Shown one piece after another: positions 34,621-44,184 of a stretch of 64,000 nucleotides of DNA; position 1 is the stretch's first letter; the number at the start of each line of letters is the position of its first letter. Below the pieces are notes generated by a model. The model made no database searches. It saw nothing but the letters and a program-made list of their open reading frames with translations, and was not told the origin of the DNA. Where the stretch lies: the NCBI GenBank assembly GCA_041874755.1, contig CP102611.1, forward strand, positions 3,224,001 to 3,288,000. Reading direction: 5' to 3'. The position numbers were made by a program, and so were the translations under genes. This DNA is from Chitinibacter sp. SCUT-21. Lineage in GTDB: Bacteria > Pseudomonadota > Gammaproteobacteria > Burkholderiales > Chitinibacteraceae.

Positions 34621-35649
34621 TTATACCCTGCTAAGTATTTTTCGGATCGGTGTTGGTATGCCTGCCGCTAGCGCTTCATCAATATCAAACCACTGCGCTG
34701 CTGATTCGTGCAGTGCATTCGCTGAAATGGCGAACGCAGGTTGTGGCGTGATGGTGAGTTTGTAGTGTGTAAACACATGCACAAACTCGGGCAGGGCTGG
34801 ATCGAGCTCGATTTTTAGCCCGAGTTTTTGCGCGGCGATGTCGCTGGCGGCCAGCGTGCTTTCCACCTCGGGCAAACTCCATAGCCCGCCCCAGATGCCG
34901 CTTGGCGGGCGTTTTTCGAGCAGGATTTGGCCTGCGTCGTTGCGGATAATCAGCATGACCGTTGATTTTTCCGGTACGGCTTTTTTCGGCTTGGGCGTCG
35001 GTAATTCGCTTTGGCGATTAGCTAATCGCGCTTGGCAATCGCTGCTCATCGGGCAGGTCAGACACGTAGGCTTTTTCGGCGTGCAGACCGTCGCGCCCAA
35101 GTCCATCAGCCCTTGCGTATACGCTTCGATGCCTGCTTCTGGTAGCAATGCATTAGCCAAATCCCATAACTTGTTTTCTACCGCTTTGACGCCCGGATAG
35201 CCTTCAATACCAGCCCAACGGGTGAGCACGCGTTTGACGTTGCCATCTAGAATTGCCGCGCGCGTGCCATAGGAAAACGCAGTAATCGCCGCGGCGGTGC
35301 TGCGGCCAATGCCGGGCAGTTCGGCAACGAGCGCAGGATCGCTCGGGAAGCGGCCGTTGTATTGTTCAACCACCGCTTGCGCGCATTTATGCAGATTGCG
35401 CGCGCGGGTGTAGTAACCAAGGCCGCTCCACAGCGCGAGTACATCGTCGAGCGGCGCAGCGGCTAGATCAAAAATAGTCGGAAATTTGTCTAGAAAACGC
35501 GGGTAATAATCGAGCACTGTCGTTACCTGCGTTTGCTGCAGCATGATTTCAGACAGCCACACTTTGTAGGCATCCGCTACCTGCCATGGCAGACCGTGCC
35601 GGCCATGCTCGCGCTGCCAAGCGATTAAACGGCTGGAGAAGTCGCTCAT
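34621..35649 (-). CDS. mutY: Adenine DNA glycosylase
   Basis: Removes adenine mispaired with 8-oxoguanine. The 342-residue protein shows LPWQ near the start, EIMLQQTQVTTVLDYYPRF, the helix-hairpin-helix VAELPGIGRSTAAAITAFSYG with the catalytic Asp in AAILDGNVKRVLTR, and the Fe-S cluster CTPKKPTCLTCPMSSDC. The C-terminal 110 residues form the NUDIX-like 8-oxoG-recognition domain (EKRPPSGIWGGLWSLPEVE). Its ATG overlaps the asmA stop by 4 bp, a common proteobacterial pair. Confidence 0.97.
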   Translation of the reverse strand: MSDFSSRLIAWQREHGRHGLPWQVADAYKVWLSEIMLQQTQVTTVLDYYPRFLDKFPTIFDLAAAPLDDVLALWSGLGYYTRARNLHKCAQAVVEQYNGRFPSDPALVAELPGIGRSTAAAITAFSYGTRAAILDGNVKRVLTRWAGIEGYPGVKAVENKLWDLANALLPEAGIEAYTQGLMDLGATVCTPKKPTCLTCPMSSDCQARLANRQSELPTPKPKKAVPEKSTVMLIIRNDAGQILLEKRPPSGIWGGLWSLPEVESTLAASDIAAQKLGLKIELDPALPEFVHVFTHYKLTITPQPAFAISANALHESAAQWFDIDEALAAGIPTPIRKILSRV

Positions 35650-37988
35650 TTTTTAACTGGCTTTGGCGTTGCTTTTGGGGGGGCTTTGGGCGCGATTTTT
35701 TGTGCCGATTTCTTTTTAGCAGCCTGCTTTTGCGCCGCCGCTTTTTTCTCCACCGCCTTGCGTTCAGCTTCTGCCTTGGCGCGTGCTTGCTCGGCTTTCA
35801 ATTGCGCCGCACGCTCTTTCGCTTCTTGCTCTGCTTGTTGCTTGGCTAAGATTTGTTCTTTCAAGCTGGCGTAATCCGCTTTGTAGGTCGGAGCGCCAAT
35901 TTCTCCACTAAATGCGATCGGCAGTGTTAGCCCTTTAAGGCCTGATAGTTCAGGCACATTAGGGTTAGCGCTGGCTTTCATTTTGTAGTCAATCTGGCCA
36001 TTGCCCAAATTCACTTCACCGCCACCGGTGAGTTTTAAAATGCCTGCGCTCACGTTCAGATCATTATTGCTTGCCACGCCGTGCTTGAGCTGCCATGTGG
36101 CTTGCAGCGCCGAGAATTGCGTGCGAGCGTCTTTATTGCTGATCGGGGTGTTGTCGCCATTCATCAATTTAATTTGCTGACTGGCGGTGTGCAGCAAGGC
36201 CGGAATATCAATGCCGCGAATCGCCCCTTGATTTAGGCGCATTCGGATATTGCCGCCCGCTGTGCGGCGCAAATCGTCGAGCTTATTACCTACGGCAGCC
36301 ACATCAATATTAATATCACTGCGGCCTTCAAAGCGGCTGGTATCAAGCACGTCCGTAAGTAGCGTGTTGATGTTCATATTGGTCAGCGTTTGCTCGAGGC
36401 GGAAATACACAGGTTTTTTGCTGGCGTCGATTTCAGCTCGGCCATTGAGACGGCCTTCGTATAACGTTGCAGACAGTGGATCAAGTACGATGCGATTATT
36501 GCGTGCGATCAGTTTGAGCGACAAATCATCGATATACAGATTTTGCAGCACCAGCTCGCCAATTTTAATTGAGCCAATTGCATTCAGGTTTTGCAGCCAC
36601 CATAAATCGAGTGGTGCAGTGTGGTTAACGGTTTTTGCTCCAGCTTTGACCACCGGTAGATAGGGGGTCAAATCCAGCTTAGCTAAATCGATATTGACGC
36701 GAAATTGGGGGGAGACAAAGTTTTCTAAATTCACCTGCGAGTTCAGTGTTTCACCGTCGAGATGGCCGCGGCTTTCTAAGCTGAGCACCTCATTGCGGAT
36801 ATCGAGCTCGCCATGTCCATCAAGCGCAAGGCGGATTTCACCCCGCGGTAAGCTGCGGTTGGAGTAGCTGCCCTTCAATTTATAAGCAGCTAAACGAGCC
36901 AAGTAGCCATGGTGCAGCTCCATCGGGGTGCTGAGTTGCGCTGAGAGGTTTTGTTCAGGGCTTTTAAATTTAACGGAAATCTCTGCTTTTTCAGTCCGTA
37001 ATAGGCTGCGTTGCGCACCGCCCAAGGTGGCGATTTGCGTATGGGCGCTCAATTCGCTCGTCCCATCCTTCATGCCAATATCAAACTTGAGGCGATTAAG
37101 GTTAAGTGCGGTGTCGGTCAGGTTAATCTCTGGAATATCTAGCGTGCTGGTCCACAATTGCCCCGCACGGTTGGCACTCATGGCGATTTTCATATCGCCG
37201 CCAGCCAAACGTAGTGGATCCCAGCTGTAGTTCAGATTGCCCGTTGCCTTAAATAAACCGTCTTTAATTTGCAATTCTGCGGCGCTATCACCATGCTGCA
37301 GAATATTAAATTCAATCCCAGCGATGCGCAGCATCCGTTCCTTTTCTAAGTAGCGCATTGCCGCCGCGCCCGAGAGCTCGCCCTGCCAAATCGGAGCTTT
37401 GGTTTTTTGCCCGACCAGCACTTGCCCTTGTAGAGATAAGGCGCCTTTTTTCGGGTCGGTTAAATCATCCATCGTCAGTTCGAGTTGATTCAAATGCACT
37501 GTTTCGCCAAGAAACTCATCTTTCCAGCTGAGGCTGGCATCAACCAAGCTAAAGTTATCGAGCGCAACTTCAACTTTATTACTGCGTGCTTGTAATAAAT
37601 CTTCAAAATTATAGGTGCCGTTCTCATTGCGAACGATGCTTAGCTCGGGCTGTTCTAGCTCAATGGCATGCACCACGGGTTTGCCGCTAAGAAGTAGTGG
37701 CCAGAGGCGAAATACCACTTTAATGCTATTGGCATACGCAAAAATGGTCGGGTTTTGTGGCTCGGAAAGTGTGGTGTCGTTAATTAAAACGGCGGGGCGG
37801 GGCAGTAGAACCACGTGGGCACTACCGCGTATCGTCATCGTCCTTTGGGTATCGGATTGCACCTGAGCAATAATTTGCTCACGCAGACTGTCAAAAGATA
37901 AAAAATACGGTAAGACACCAACAAGGGTGATTAGCGTAAAAATCAGTAGCAGTAAAATCCGTACCGGACGGGAATGTCGCCAATCCAT
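35646..37988 (-). CDS. AsmA-family envelope protein
   Basis: A large envelope protein (about 780 residues) anchored by one N-terminal helix (RILLLLIFTLITLVGVLPYFLSF). I start it at the ATG at 37988; one at 37997 is equally possible. The AsmA N-terminal domain, IELEQPELSIVRNENGTYNFEDLL, and the C-terminal AsmA repeat (DINIDVAAVGNKLDDLRRTAGGNIRMRLNQGAIRGIDI) are visible. Members are thought to form bridge-like lipid conduits to the outer membrane. The end is a striking Lys/Ala/Gln coiled tail of about 75 residues. Coupled with mutY. Confidence 0.9.
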   Translation of the reverse strand: MDWRHSRPVRILLLLIFTLITLVGVLPYFLSFDSLREQIIAQVQSDTQRTMTIRGSAHVVLLPRPAVLINDTTLSEPQNPTIFAYANSIKVVFRLWPLLLSGKPVVHAIELEQPELSIVRNENGTYNFEDLLQARSNKVEVALDNFSLVDASLSWKDEFLGETVHLNQLELTMDDLTDPKKGALSLQGQVLVGQKTKAPIWQGELSGAAAMRYLEKERMLRIAGIEFNILQHGDSAAELQIKDGLFKATGNLNYSWDPLRLAGGDMKIAMSANRAGQLWTSTLDIPEINLTDTALNLNRLKFDIGMKDGTSELSAHTQIATLGGAQRSLLRTEKAEISVKFKSPEQNLSAQLSTPMELHHGYLARLAAYKLKGSYSNRSLPRGEIRLALDGHGELDIRNEVLSLESRGHLDGETLNSQVNLENFVSPQFRVNIDLAKLDLTPYLPVVKAGAKTVNHTAPLDLWWLQNLNAIGSIKIGELVLQNLYIDDLSLKLIARNNRIVLDPLSATLYEGRLNGRAEIDASKKPVYFRLEQTLTNMNINTLLTDVLDTSRFEGRSDINIDVAAVGNKLDDLRRTAGGNIRMRLNQGAIRGIDIPALLHTASQQIKLMNGDNTPISNKDARTQFSALQATWQLKHGVASNNDLNVSAGILKLTGGGEVNLGNGQIDYKMKASANPNVPELSGLKGLTLPIAFSGEIGAPTYKADYASLKEQILAKQQAEQEAKERAAQLKAEQARAKAEAERKAVEKKAAAQKQAAKKKSAQKIAPKAPPKATPKPVKK

Positions 37989-38133
37989 AAAAAGCATTTC
38001 TATTCGCGCGAATCGGACGATTATCCATAAGAAATCACTTAAACAAAAGCGCGATGTGAAAATTGTCAGCAATGGGCGTCAGCAAGAAGGCTGAATTCGA
38101 TTTATGATGCGTTTTTCTTGTTGGGTTTTCGCC

Positions 38134-38553
38134 ATGTCTCATTTGACGACGATTAAAGTGCGCGGCTATCACTTAGATCTCTACGGCCATGTTAATAACG
38201 CGCGTTATCTGGAGTTTTTAGAAGAAGCACGCTGGGGCATGCTCGAAGAAGGTGGTGGTGTAGAGTGGTTTACCGAGCGCAGCTTGGCCTTGGTGATTAG
38301 CCGCATCGATATCCGCTATAAACGCTCCGCCACGATGGGCGATGTGCTGGAAGTGAAAACCGCCTTGGCGCAATTGAACGAGCGCGATGGGCTCATTCGC
38401 CAGCAAGTGCTGCGCCAAGATAATGGCAAACTTGTCGCCGAAGCGGACGTGACATTTGCCGTTATCCACCCTGAGCAAGCGGGTGCGCAATTATTACAAG
38501 GTGAATTGGGCGAGCGCTTGGCGCTGATGCAAGAGGTAGCAAAAAATGTTTAA
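38134..38553 (+). CDS. Hotdog-fold acyl-CoA thioesterase
   Basis: A 139-residue 4-hydroxybenzoyl-CoA/YbgC-type thioesterase. HLDLYGHVNNARYLEFLEEARW carries the catalytic Asp/His region, and ALVISRIDIRYKRSATMGDVLEVKTAL the second strand pair. The ATG at 38134 fits the family start; an earlier ATG at 38104 adds a hydrophobic decapeptide and seems unlikely. It overlaps the next gene by 8 bp. Confidence 0.88.
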   Translation: MSHLTTIKVRGYHLDLYGHVNNARYLEFLEEARWGMLEEGGGVEWFTERSLALVISRIDIRYKRSATMGDVLEVKTALAQLNERDGLIRQQVLRQDNGKLVAEADVTFAVIHPEQAGAQLLQGELGERLALMQEVAKNV

Positions 38554-39019
38554 ACGTTGTTTGGCGCTGTTTATGTTGCTGGTGCTGGCTGGGTGTTCGA
38601 GCATTCCAGCCAATTTTGAAAAGCCGCAAGTCAATTTAGCCAGTATCTCAATTGCCAAGCTGGGCCTCCTTGAGCAACAGTTTGTGCTCAATCTTCGCGT
38701 CACCAATCCGAATGATTTCGATATTCCCATCAATGGCCTGAATGTGAATGTCGATTTAAATAATCGGGAATTTGCACAAGGCGTGAGCAATGAAAAAGTG
38801 ACTTTGCCGCGCTTGGGCGAAAAAATCGTCAAGCTTAATGTCACGACCAATCTGGGTAATGTGTTTAAGCAATTGGGCGCATTACAAAGTAGCGATCTTA
38901 AATTGGCGTATAAAATCCGCGGCAAAGTGTATGCGCCGCTGATTCCCGGCGGCCTGCCTTTTGAACGTACGGGTGAACTCAATGGTTTGGGTGAAGCCAA
39001 AGGTGTACAGAAGTACTAG
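38546..39019 (+). CDS. LEA14/WHy-domain lipoprotein
   Basis: A 157-residue lipoprotein with lipobox LAGC (Cys17). The mature part is a LEA14-type (WHy) beta-sandwich: LLEQQFVLNLRVTNPNDFDIPINGLNVNVDLN ... LAYKIRGKVY. Bacterial members are envelope proteins, some linked to stress tolerance; the role here is unknown. Its start lies within the end of the thioesterase gene. Confidence 0.85.
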   Translation: MFKRCLALFMLLVLAGCSSIPANFEKPQVNLASISIAKLGLLEQQFVLNLRVTNPNDFDIPINGLNVNVDLNNREFAQGVSNEKVTLPRLGEKIVKLNVTTNLGNVFKQLGALQSSDLKLAYKIRGKVYAPLIPGGLPFERTGELNGLGEAKGVQKY

Positions 39020-39055
39020 GTCGGGTATGGTCTTGGGATTATTTTATAGATTGAT

Positions 39056-40009
39056 CTAGCTAGTTATACCCCTGGATTCACTCGGCAACTTGCCGCTGTG
39101 CTGTTGCCACACACGACGAAAATCTCGGCTGGATGAAAACCCAGCGGCTTGCGCAACTTCATCCAGACTTAAATCGGGGTTCAGCAATAATTGCTGCGCC
39201 TGCGCGAGCCGCAGCGATTTTTGGTAATCATGCGGCGTTAAGCCCGCGTGTTGCAAAAACAAGCGGCTTAATGTGCGTGGCGTGGTGTGTACCTGTGAGG
39301 CCAGCTCGGAGAGTGTTTGGCGCTCGCTCAAGTGCTGGCTGATTAAATCTTGCGCCTTATGCACCAGCGGGTGAATGTGATTGCGATGCGCCAGCCACGC
39401 CGATAATTGCGGATCGTTACCGCTACGCCGTAGCCAAACGACCATCTCACGCGCGATGCTTTGTGCCATCGCAGGGCCATAGTCACGCGCAACCATATGC
39501 AGCGCCAAATCAATCCCCGCCGTAATGCCCGCACTGGTGGCAATCGGGCCGTCTTCGACGAATAAGCGGTTTTCGGCAATCTGCGCCTTGGGCTCGGTAT
39601 TGCGCAGCCGCTCAATCAGCTCGTGATGCGTCGTGCAATGGCGATCTTTTAACAGGCCCGCTTGCGCGGCGATCATCGTTCCCGAACAAATACATGCCAG
39701 CTGGTGTTGCTGGGCATCAAACTGCGCGCGCAGCCAAGCGACGATGGTTTGCGCCTCGGGTAGTTGCAAATTGTCTTTCGAGTTTTGCACCCCGATCAGC
39801 ATCACCAACGCACCCGCTGGGATTGGGCACGGCAGTGGCGCGAGCTGATGCTGGCGCAGGCCGATTGACGACACCAAATCGGGCACTGGCGCGATCATAT
39901 GCAAGCGCAAATCAGCACCGTGCTCGCGCGCGATTTGCAGCACTTCAGCCGGCCCCGCTAAGTCGAGCAGCATAAAGTGCGGGCTCAATACAAAATAGAC
40001 GTCACGCAT
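39056..40009 (-). CDS. GlxA-like transcriptional regulator (DJ-1/PfpI plus AraC)
   Basis: A 317-residue regulator. Residues 1-190 are a DJ-1/PfpI-like domain (VYFVLSPHFMLLDLAGPAEVLQIA; nucleophile-elbow Cys in QLACICSGTMIAAQAGLL; TSAGITAGIDLALHMVARDYG). Residues 215-317 are two AraC helix-turn-helix motifs (LSELASQVHTTPRTLSRLFLQHAGLTPHDY and LDEVAQAAGFSSSRDFRRVWQQHSG). It is last in an operon with a cysteine hydrolase and an exporter, which it may control. Confidence 0.92.
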   Translation of the reverse strand: MRDVYFVLSPHFMLLDLAGPAEVLQIAREHGADLRLHMIAPVPDLVSSIGLRQHQLAPLPCPIPAGALVMLIGVQNSKDNLQLPEAQTIVAWLRAQFDAQQHQLACICSGTMIAAQAGLLKDRHCTTHHELIERLRNTEPKAQIAENRLFVEDGPIATSAGITAGIDLALHMVARDYGPAMAQSIAREMVVWLRRSGNDPQLSAWLAHRNHIHPLVHKAQDLISQHLSERQTLSELASQVHTTPRTLSRLFLQHAGLTPHDYQKSLRLAQAQQLLLNPDLSLDEVAQAAGFSSSRDFRRVWQQHSGKLPSESRGITS

Positions 40010-40910
40010 ATTTCAACTTTCCAACGCTAATTCGTGCGCCAAATACATTCAGCACCAAGCCCAGCATCAAGATCAAGGCGCCCAGCCATTGCATGGGCAA
40101 TAATTTTTCATCTAAAAATAGGGCCGACGACGCTAAACCAAACCACGGCACCAGCAAGCTAAACGGCGCGACTAGATTGGCCGAATGGCGCTGCAATAAA
40201 TCGTTCCAGATCGACGTCGCCAAAATCGTCGCGATTAGCGCCAAATACAGCACGGCCAAAATCGACTGCAGCGAAATATTGAGCAGGGCGGCGCTGACCA
40301 CTGCCGGGCCGTCGATCGCGAGCGTCAGCATGCTAAAGATAGCCAGTGGGGGTAATGCCGCCCAGATGATTAGGTGACTGGCTTTGAAGACAATGCCCGA
40401 CTTGGCCATATGGCGAATCAATACATTGCCCAAAGCCCAACCCGCCGCGCCGCACAGTGTAAAACTAAAACCAATCAAGCTCATTGCCGAGCCGCTCAAT
40501 CCCTTACCGTGCGAGCTGGCAATGATAGCCAAGCCCGCCGCCGCGACGATCAGCCCCGCCAATTGATACCAGCGCCACGTTTCGCGCAAAAACAGCAGCG
40601 CAAACAGCAGCGTAAAAAACGCCTGCGATTGCAACACTACTGAGGCCAGACCCGCTGGCATGCCCAATTTCATCGCGGTAAATAAAAAGCCAAATTGCCC
40701 CACGCCCCACACCACGCCGTAGGCCAACCAGTATTTGGCCGCAAGCGCAGGGCGCGGGATAAAGAAAATCGCAGGCAGCGCCACCAGCAAAAAGCGCAGC
40801 GCACCGAGCAACAGCGGCGGTAGGCCGTGCAATCCCCATTGAATCACGACAAAATTAAAGCCCCAGGTGCTGACCACCACCAAGGCGAGCAGCAAATCAC
40901 GTAAAGGCAT
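40002..40910 (-). CDS. EamA-family (DMT) exporter
   Basis: A 302-residue ten-helix transporter with two EamA repeats, starting MPLRDLLLALVVVSTWGFNFVVIQWG at the ATG at 40910. Members export amino acids or other metabolites; the substrate is unknown. It overlaps DUF1272 upstream by 14 bp and the GlxA-like regulator downstream by 8 bp. Confidence 0.9.
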   Translation of the reverse strand: MPLRDLLLALVVVSTWGFNFVVIQWGLHGLPPLLLGALRFLLVALPAIFFIPRPALAAKYWLAYGVVWGVGQFGFLFTAMKLGMPAGLASVVLQSQAFFTLLFALLFLRETWRWYQLAGLIVAAAGLAIIASSHGKGLSGSAMSLIGFSFTLCGAAGWALGNVLIRHMAKSGIVFKASHLIIWAALPPLAIFSMLTLAIDGPAVVSAALLNISLQSILAVLYLALIATILATSIWNDLLQRHSANLVAPFSLLVPWFGLASSALFLDEKLLPMQWLGALILMLGLVLNVFGARISVGKLKYA

Positions 40911-41097
40911 GGCGCGGCTCCTTCGGCTGCCGGCGAGGTCGCAAAACCAATTCGCCTTGGCAATTAGGGCAGGTATGCTTGAGCTGCTGCTCGCTGCAAT
41001 GCGGACAAAAAGTGCACTCGAATGAGCAAATATACGCCCGATCTTGTTCACCCAGCGAGGCGCCGCAGCGCTCGCATGTGTTTTTCATTTCAAGCAT
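40897..41097 (-). CDS. DUF1272 zinc-ribbon protein
   Basis: A 66-residue Cys-rich protein with the DUF1272 pattern MLEMKNTCERCG ... AYICSFECTFCPHCSEQQLKHTCPNCQGELVLRPRR. Four CxxC-like pairs suggest zinc binding. Function unknown. It overlaps both neighbours, so it is part of the operon. Confidence 0.88.
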   Translation of the reverse strand: MLEMKNTCERCGASLGEQDRAYICSFECTFCPHCSEQQLKHTCPNCQGELVLRPRRQPKEPRHAFT

Positions 41098-41665
41098 GAG
41101 CCACCTCAGGTTTTTTCAAATCCGCCAATACTTGCGCCACGCTGCAAATCCGCGCAAAACGTCCCGCCAATACCAGCTCGGTCCGCGCTTTAATCTCGGC
41201 CGCGCTATACACCGTACCATTGGCGTGCGTCATCGCAAAGGTCAGCGTTGCCTCGCTAACAAAATCGACCGTAAAGCCCAAATCAGACGCCACCCGGGTG
41301 GTGGTTTCGCAGCATTGTTCGGTCCGGATGCCGCTGATGATCAAATGCCGAATATTGCGCTCGTTCAGCCATTGCAACAAACCCGATTCGGTCAGCGCAT
41401 TGTGCACATGCTTTTCAAACGTCGCCATTGGCGTGTGGCGCAAAAAAGCCATCGGCTTGACCCAGCCACTATCTTTACGAAACACATCATCGTTATCGGC
41501 GTGCAAGATATTGACCACCGGAATCCCCGCCGCTTCGCAGCCCGCGATCAACTGATTCAGTCTGCGCGAAAACTCCGGTAGATCGTGCGTATCCCAATAC
41601 GGGCGATGCTCAAACGATTGCTGTACATCTATTACAAGTAGTGCTGCGGACATTTTGGTATTCAT
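41090..41665 (-). CDS. Isochorismatase-like cysteine hydrolase
   Basis: A 191-residue hydrolase of the isochorismatase/nicotinamidase fold with the triad Asp13 (LLVIDVQQSF), Lys85 (FEKHVHNAL) and Cys118 (SGIRTEQCCETT). Substrates in the family are amides or isochorismate; no zinc-binding motif of nicotinamidase is evident. It is first in the operon with DUF1272, EamA exporter and GlxA-like regulator, which suggests detoxification or export of one compound. Confidence 0.9.
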   Translation of the reverse strand: MNTKMSAALLVIDVQQSFEHRPYWDTHDLPEFSRRLNQLIAGCEAAGIPVVNILHADNDDVFRKDSGWVKPMAFLRHTPMATFEKHVHNALTESGLLQWLNERNIRHLIISGIRTEQCCETTTRVASDLGFTVDFVSEATLTFAMTHANGTVYSAAEIKARTELVLAGRFARICSVAQVLADLKKPEVAHA

Positions 41666-41839
41666 TTTGGCTTGGATGTATGCAGTATCTACTTAGTTTT
41701 AAATTGGCATAAGGCTAGATTTCGACATTCGATAGGACATATTAAGACATTTAATTGAAAAAAGGCTTGAGTTTGATTCAGCAGCGCTTCAGCTTCGCTC
41801 ATTTATGCTGGCTTCATCCATAGTTTTAGGGGCGTAGCG

Positions 41840-42385
41840 ATGAAAACGATGTTGAGCTTACTCGTAGCCAGTGTTGTGTTAAGTGGCTGCGCAGCAATGA
41901 GCGAATCCGAATGCAAACTCGGTGATTGGTACGGCGCCGGCTTGCGCGATGGTCAGCAGGGCGAGGCCAGCCAGATTGCCGAATATGCCAAAGCCTGCAG
42001 CGAGTACGGCGTAACGGCGGGCTTGGTCTCGTATCAGCGCGGGCATGAGCAAGGTTTGCTTAGCTACTGCACGCCAGAAAATGGCTACCGCGTCGGGCGT
42101 GCCGGTGGCAATTACGGCAATGTTTGCGCTCCGCACCTGCAAGCGGGCTTTTTACGCGAATACCAGCGCGGCTACGATTTTTATCGCATCGAGCGCGATA
42201 TTCGCGAGCAAGAATCTCGGCTGGAGCGCCTACATAAAGAGCGCAAAACGCTGGAAGAACAATTGATCAAGGCCGACAAAGAAGACGAGCGCCGCAAATT
42301 GCTGCGCCAGCTCAATCGCGTGGGGGACGAGCAGGAAGATACTTACCGCCAGATCAAACGGCTGCGCAGTCAGCTTGATCGCTAG
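41840..42385 (+). CDS. DUF2799 lipoprotein with coiled coil
   Basis: A 181-residue lipoprotein with lipobox LSGC (Cys17). The DUF2799 pattern WYGAGLRDGQQG and YQRGHEQGLLSYC is present. The C-terminal 65 residues form a charged coiled coil (IREQESRLERLHKERKTLEEQL). Role unknown. Confidence 0.85.
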   Translation: MKTMLSLLVASVVLSGCAAMSESECKLGDWYGAGLRDGQQGEASQIAEYAKACSEYGVTAGLVSYQRGHEQGLLSYCTPENGYRVGRAGGNYGNVCAPHLQAGFLREYQRGYDFYRIERDIREQESRLERLHKERKTLEEQLIKADKEDERRKLLRQLNRVGDEQEDTYRQIKRLRSQLDR

Positions 42386-42402
42386 TTACAAATGCGAGAA
42401 GC

Positions 42403-43173
42403 TTAGACTTTGATCGGCAAATAACCATCAAAGCGCGTGCTTTCACCTTCCAGCGCAAAATCGGGTTTGACGCCCGCCAAGTGCGGGGCGTGGCGGGGGC
42501 GTTTTACGGTGATGCGTTTGAGTGCGATTTGCCGCGCTGGCGCGAGCAGCGCGTCGGCATCTTCATCGCCGCCGATTAGCGTTTGAAATGCAGCCATTTC
42601 TTTTTTCGATTTCGCGCGCTTGCCCGGCTCGGGGAACATCGGGTCAAGATAAACGACGTCGAACTCTTGCGCGGCCAAGGGGCCAGCGCCTGCGGCGCGC
42701 TCGGCGAGCCACGCGCGGCCGTCGCCAAAATGCAGCTGCATCCGATTGGCGATATCGGCAACTTGGGTATCTTGCTGCGCGCGTTCTAGCCCGTCTTTTA
42801 GCAGTAAATACGCCACTGGGGTACGTTCGATTAGCGTCATTTCGCAACCCAAACTCGCCAAGACAAATGCGTCGCGTCCAAGGCCGGCAGTCGCGTCGAG
42901 CACGCGCGGCGTGTAGCCGCTTTTAATCCCGACCGCTTTGGCGACGGGCTGGCCGCGGCCGCCGCCAAATTGCCTGCGATGCGCTGCGGCGCCGCCGATA
43001 AAATCCACCCATACCGCCGCTTTTTCGCTGAGCGAGCGTAATTCAAGATGCTCGTCGACCCAAGCCAAATAGTGCGTTGCATCTTCCGGTGGGGTATCCC
43101 ACAGTGGCAAGCCTAGTGATTGGGCTAGCTGGCAAAGCTCGGTGGGGGTATGGGTGCTGATTAAACCGATCAT
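42403..43173 (-). CDS. rsmJ: 16S rRNA m2G1516 methyltransferase
   Basis: A 256-residue SAM methyltransferase. The ATG at 43173 starts 1 nt after the mtfA stop, so translation is coupled. RsmJ marks are VDFIGGAAAHRRQFGGGRGQPVAKAVG, the SAM loop VLDATAGLGRDAFVLASLG, and VVYLDPMFPEPGKRAKSKKEM. The enzyme methylates G1516 of 16S rRNA. Confidence 0.95.
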   Translation of the reverse strand: MIGLISTHTPTELCQLAQSLGLPLWDTPPEDATHYLAWVDEHLELRSLSEKAAVWVDFIGGAAAHRRQFGGGRGQPVAKAVGIKSGYTPRVLDATAGLGRDAFVLASLGCEMTLIERTPVAYLLLKDGLERAQQDTQVADIANRMQLHFGDGRAWLAERAAGAGPLAAQEFDVVYLDPMFPEPGKRAKSKKEMAAFQTLIGGDEDADALLAPARQIALKRITVKRPRHAPHLAGVKPDFALEGESTRFDGYLPIKV

Positions 43174-43174
43174 C

Positions 43175-43975
43175 TTAATGAATAACTGTGTCTGCAAACC
43201 CGTAGCCTACACGAGGAAGCCGGCGAATGGGGTCTTGGCGGTAAAAGAGTTTGAGCTGCTGATACACCGCAGGGTAGCTGTCGTTCAGTGTGTGCGGGTC
43301 TTCAAAGAACATTTCGCTGCAAACGGCAAAGCATTCGGCCGCGTCGGTGGCGGCGTATAAATCGACCGCGCTGTATTCGCCATTGCGCGCTTTTTGCTGC
43401 AAATCGATAAAGGCATGGCTAAACGCGGCCTGCCAGTGGTTTTGATTCATGCCGTAATGCAGCGGCGGGTTGCCGTTCGGAAAACCGTTGCGCATATCGA
43501 GTTTATGCGCCAATTCGTGGATCACGACATTAAAGCCATCCTGCCACGGCGCTTCCATCACATCGTGCCACGATAGCAAAACTGGGCCGTCGCTACGCGC
43601 TTGGCCGGCCAGCACTTGCTCGCCCTCGTGCACAAAACCATAGTGATCGCGCTTATGCGTTTTGCTGACAAACTGGCTCGGATAAATGATGATTTCTTGC
43701 CAATCGTCGTACGCGTCAAAGCCCAAATTCAGAATCGGCAGCACCGCTTGAATCGCCAACACGACGCGCATCGGGTCGCTAAATTCAATGCCTTGCACTG
43801 GGCTGATGGCCTTGGTGTGCAAAAACCACGCAGCCAGCTCTTTTAGCCTTTCAAGTTCTTCCGTATTCAAGCCGCGCAAGATCGGCATCGTTGTTAAAGG
43901 CAGCCATAAATCGTCGTTAATCGGGTGCTTTTTTAGCCACCAACGGCGGTACAGGTTTTGCATGGTTTGCAGCAT
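43175..43975 (-). CDS. mtfA: MtfA-like zinc peptidase
   Basis: A peptidase of 266 residues from the ATG at 43975 (a GTG at 44008 or an ATG at 43963 are alternatives). The HExxH site is VIHELAHKLDMRNG, followed by a distal Glu in AATDAAECFAVCSEMFFEDP. In E. coli MtfA inactivates the glucose-PTS repressor Mlc; whether this holds here is open. It precedes rsmJ directly. Confidence 0.9.
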   Translation of the reverse strand: MLQTMQNLYRRWWLKKHPINDDLWLPLTTMPILRGLNTEELERLKELAAWFLHTKAISPVQGIEFSDPMRVVLAIQAVLPILNLGFDAYDDWQEIIIYPSQFVSKTHKRDHYGFVHEGEQVLAGQARSDGPVLLSWHDVMEAPWQDGFNVVIHELAHKLDMRNGFPNGNPPLHYGMNQNHWQAAFSHAFIDLQQKARNGEYSAVDLYAATDAAECFAVCSEMFFEDPHTLNDSYPAVYQQLKLFYRQDPIRRLPRVGYGFADTVIH

Positions 43976-44184
43976 AAGGGCTCGCTTGCGCAATAGTCTG
44001 TATTTCACATGGATGTTGTAGGCTGAAATTTCAACTCACCGCGCGAACAGATGTCAGGCTGGGCTTGCACTAAAAATACAACAAAGCCTGATTAAGTAAG
44101 CTTTAAGCGATTGGATTAGTTTATTCTAATTTTAGGGCGCTATTAGGTTAATCCTGTATTTCAAAATTATTACAAGTTTGGGTG

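Noticed and set aside
44022..44184. Sigma-28 flagellar promoter before the chemoreceptor
   Set aside because: I could not find a convincing TAAA-N15-GCCGATAA match.
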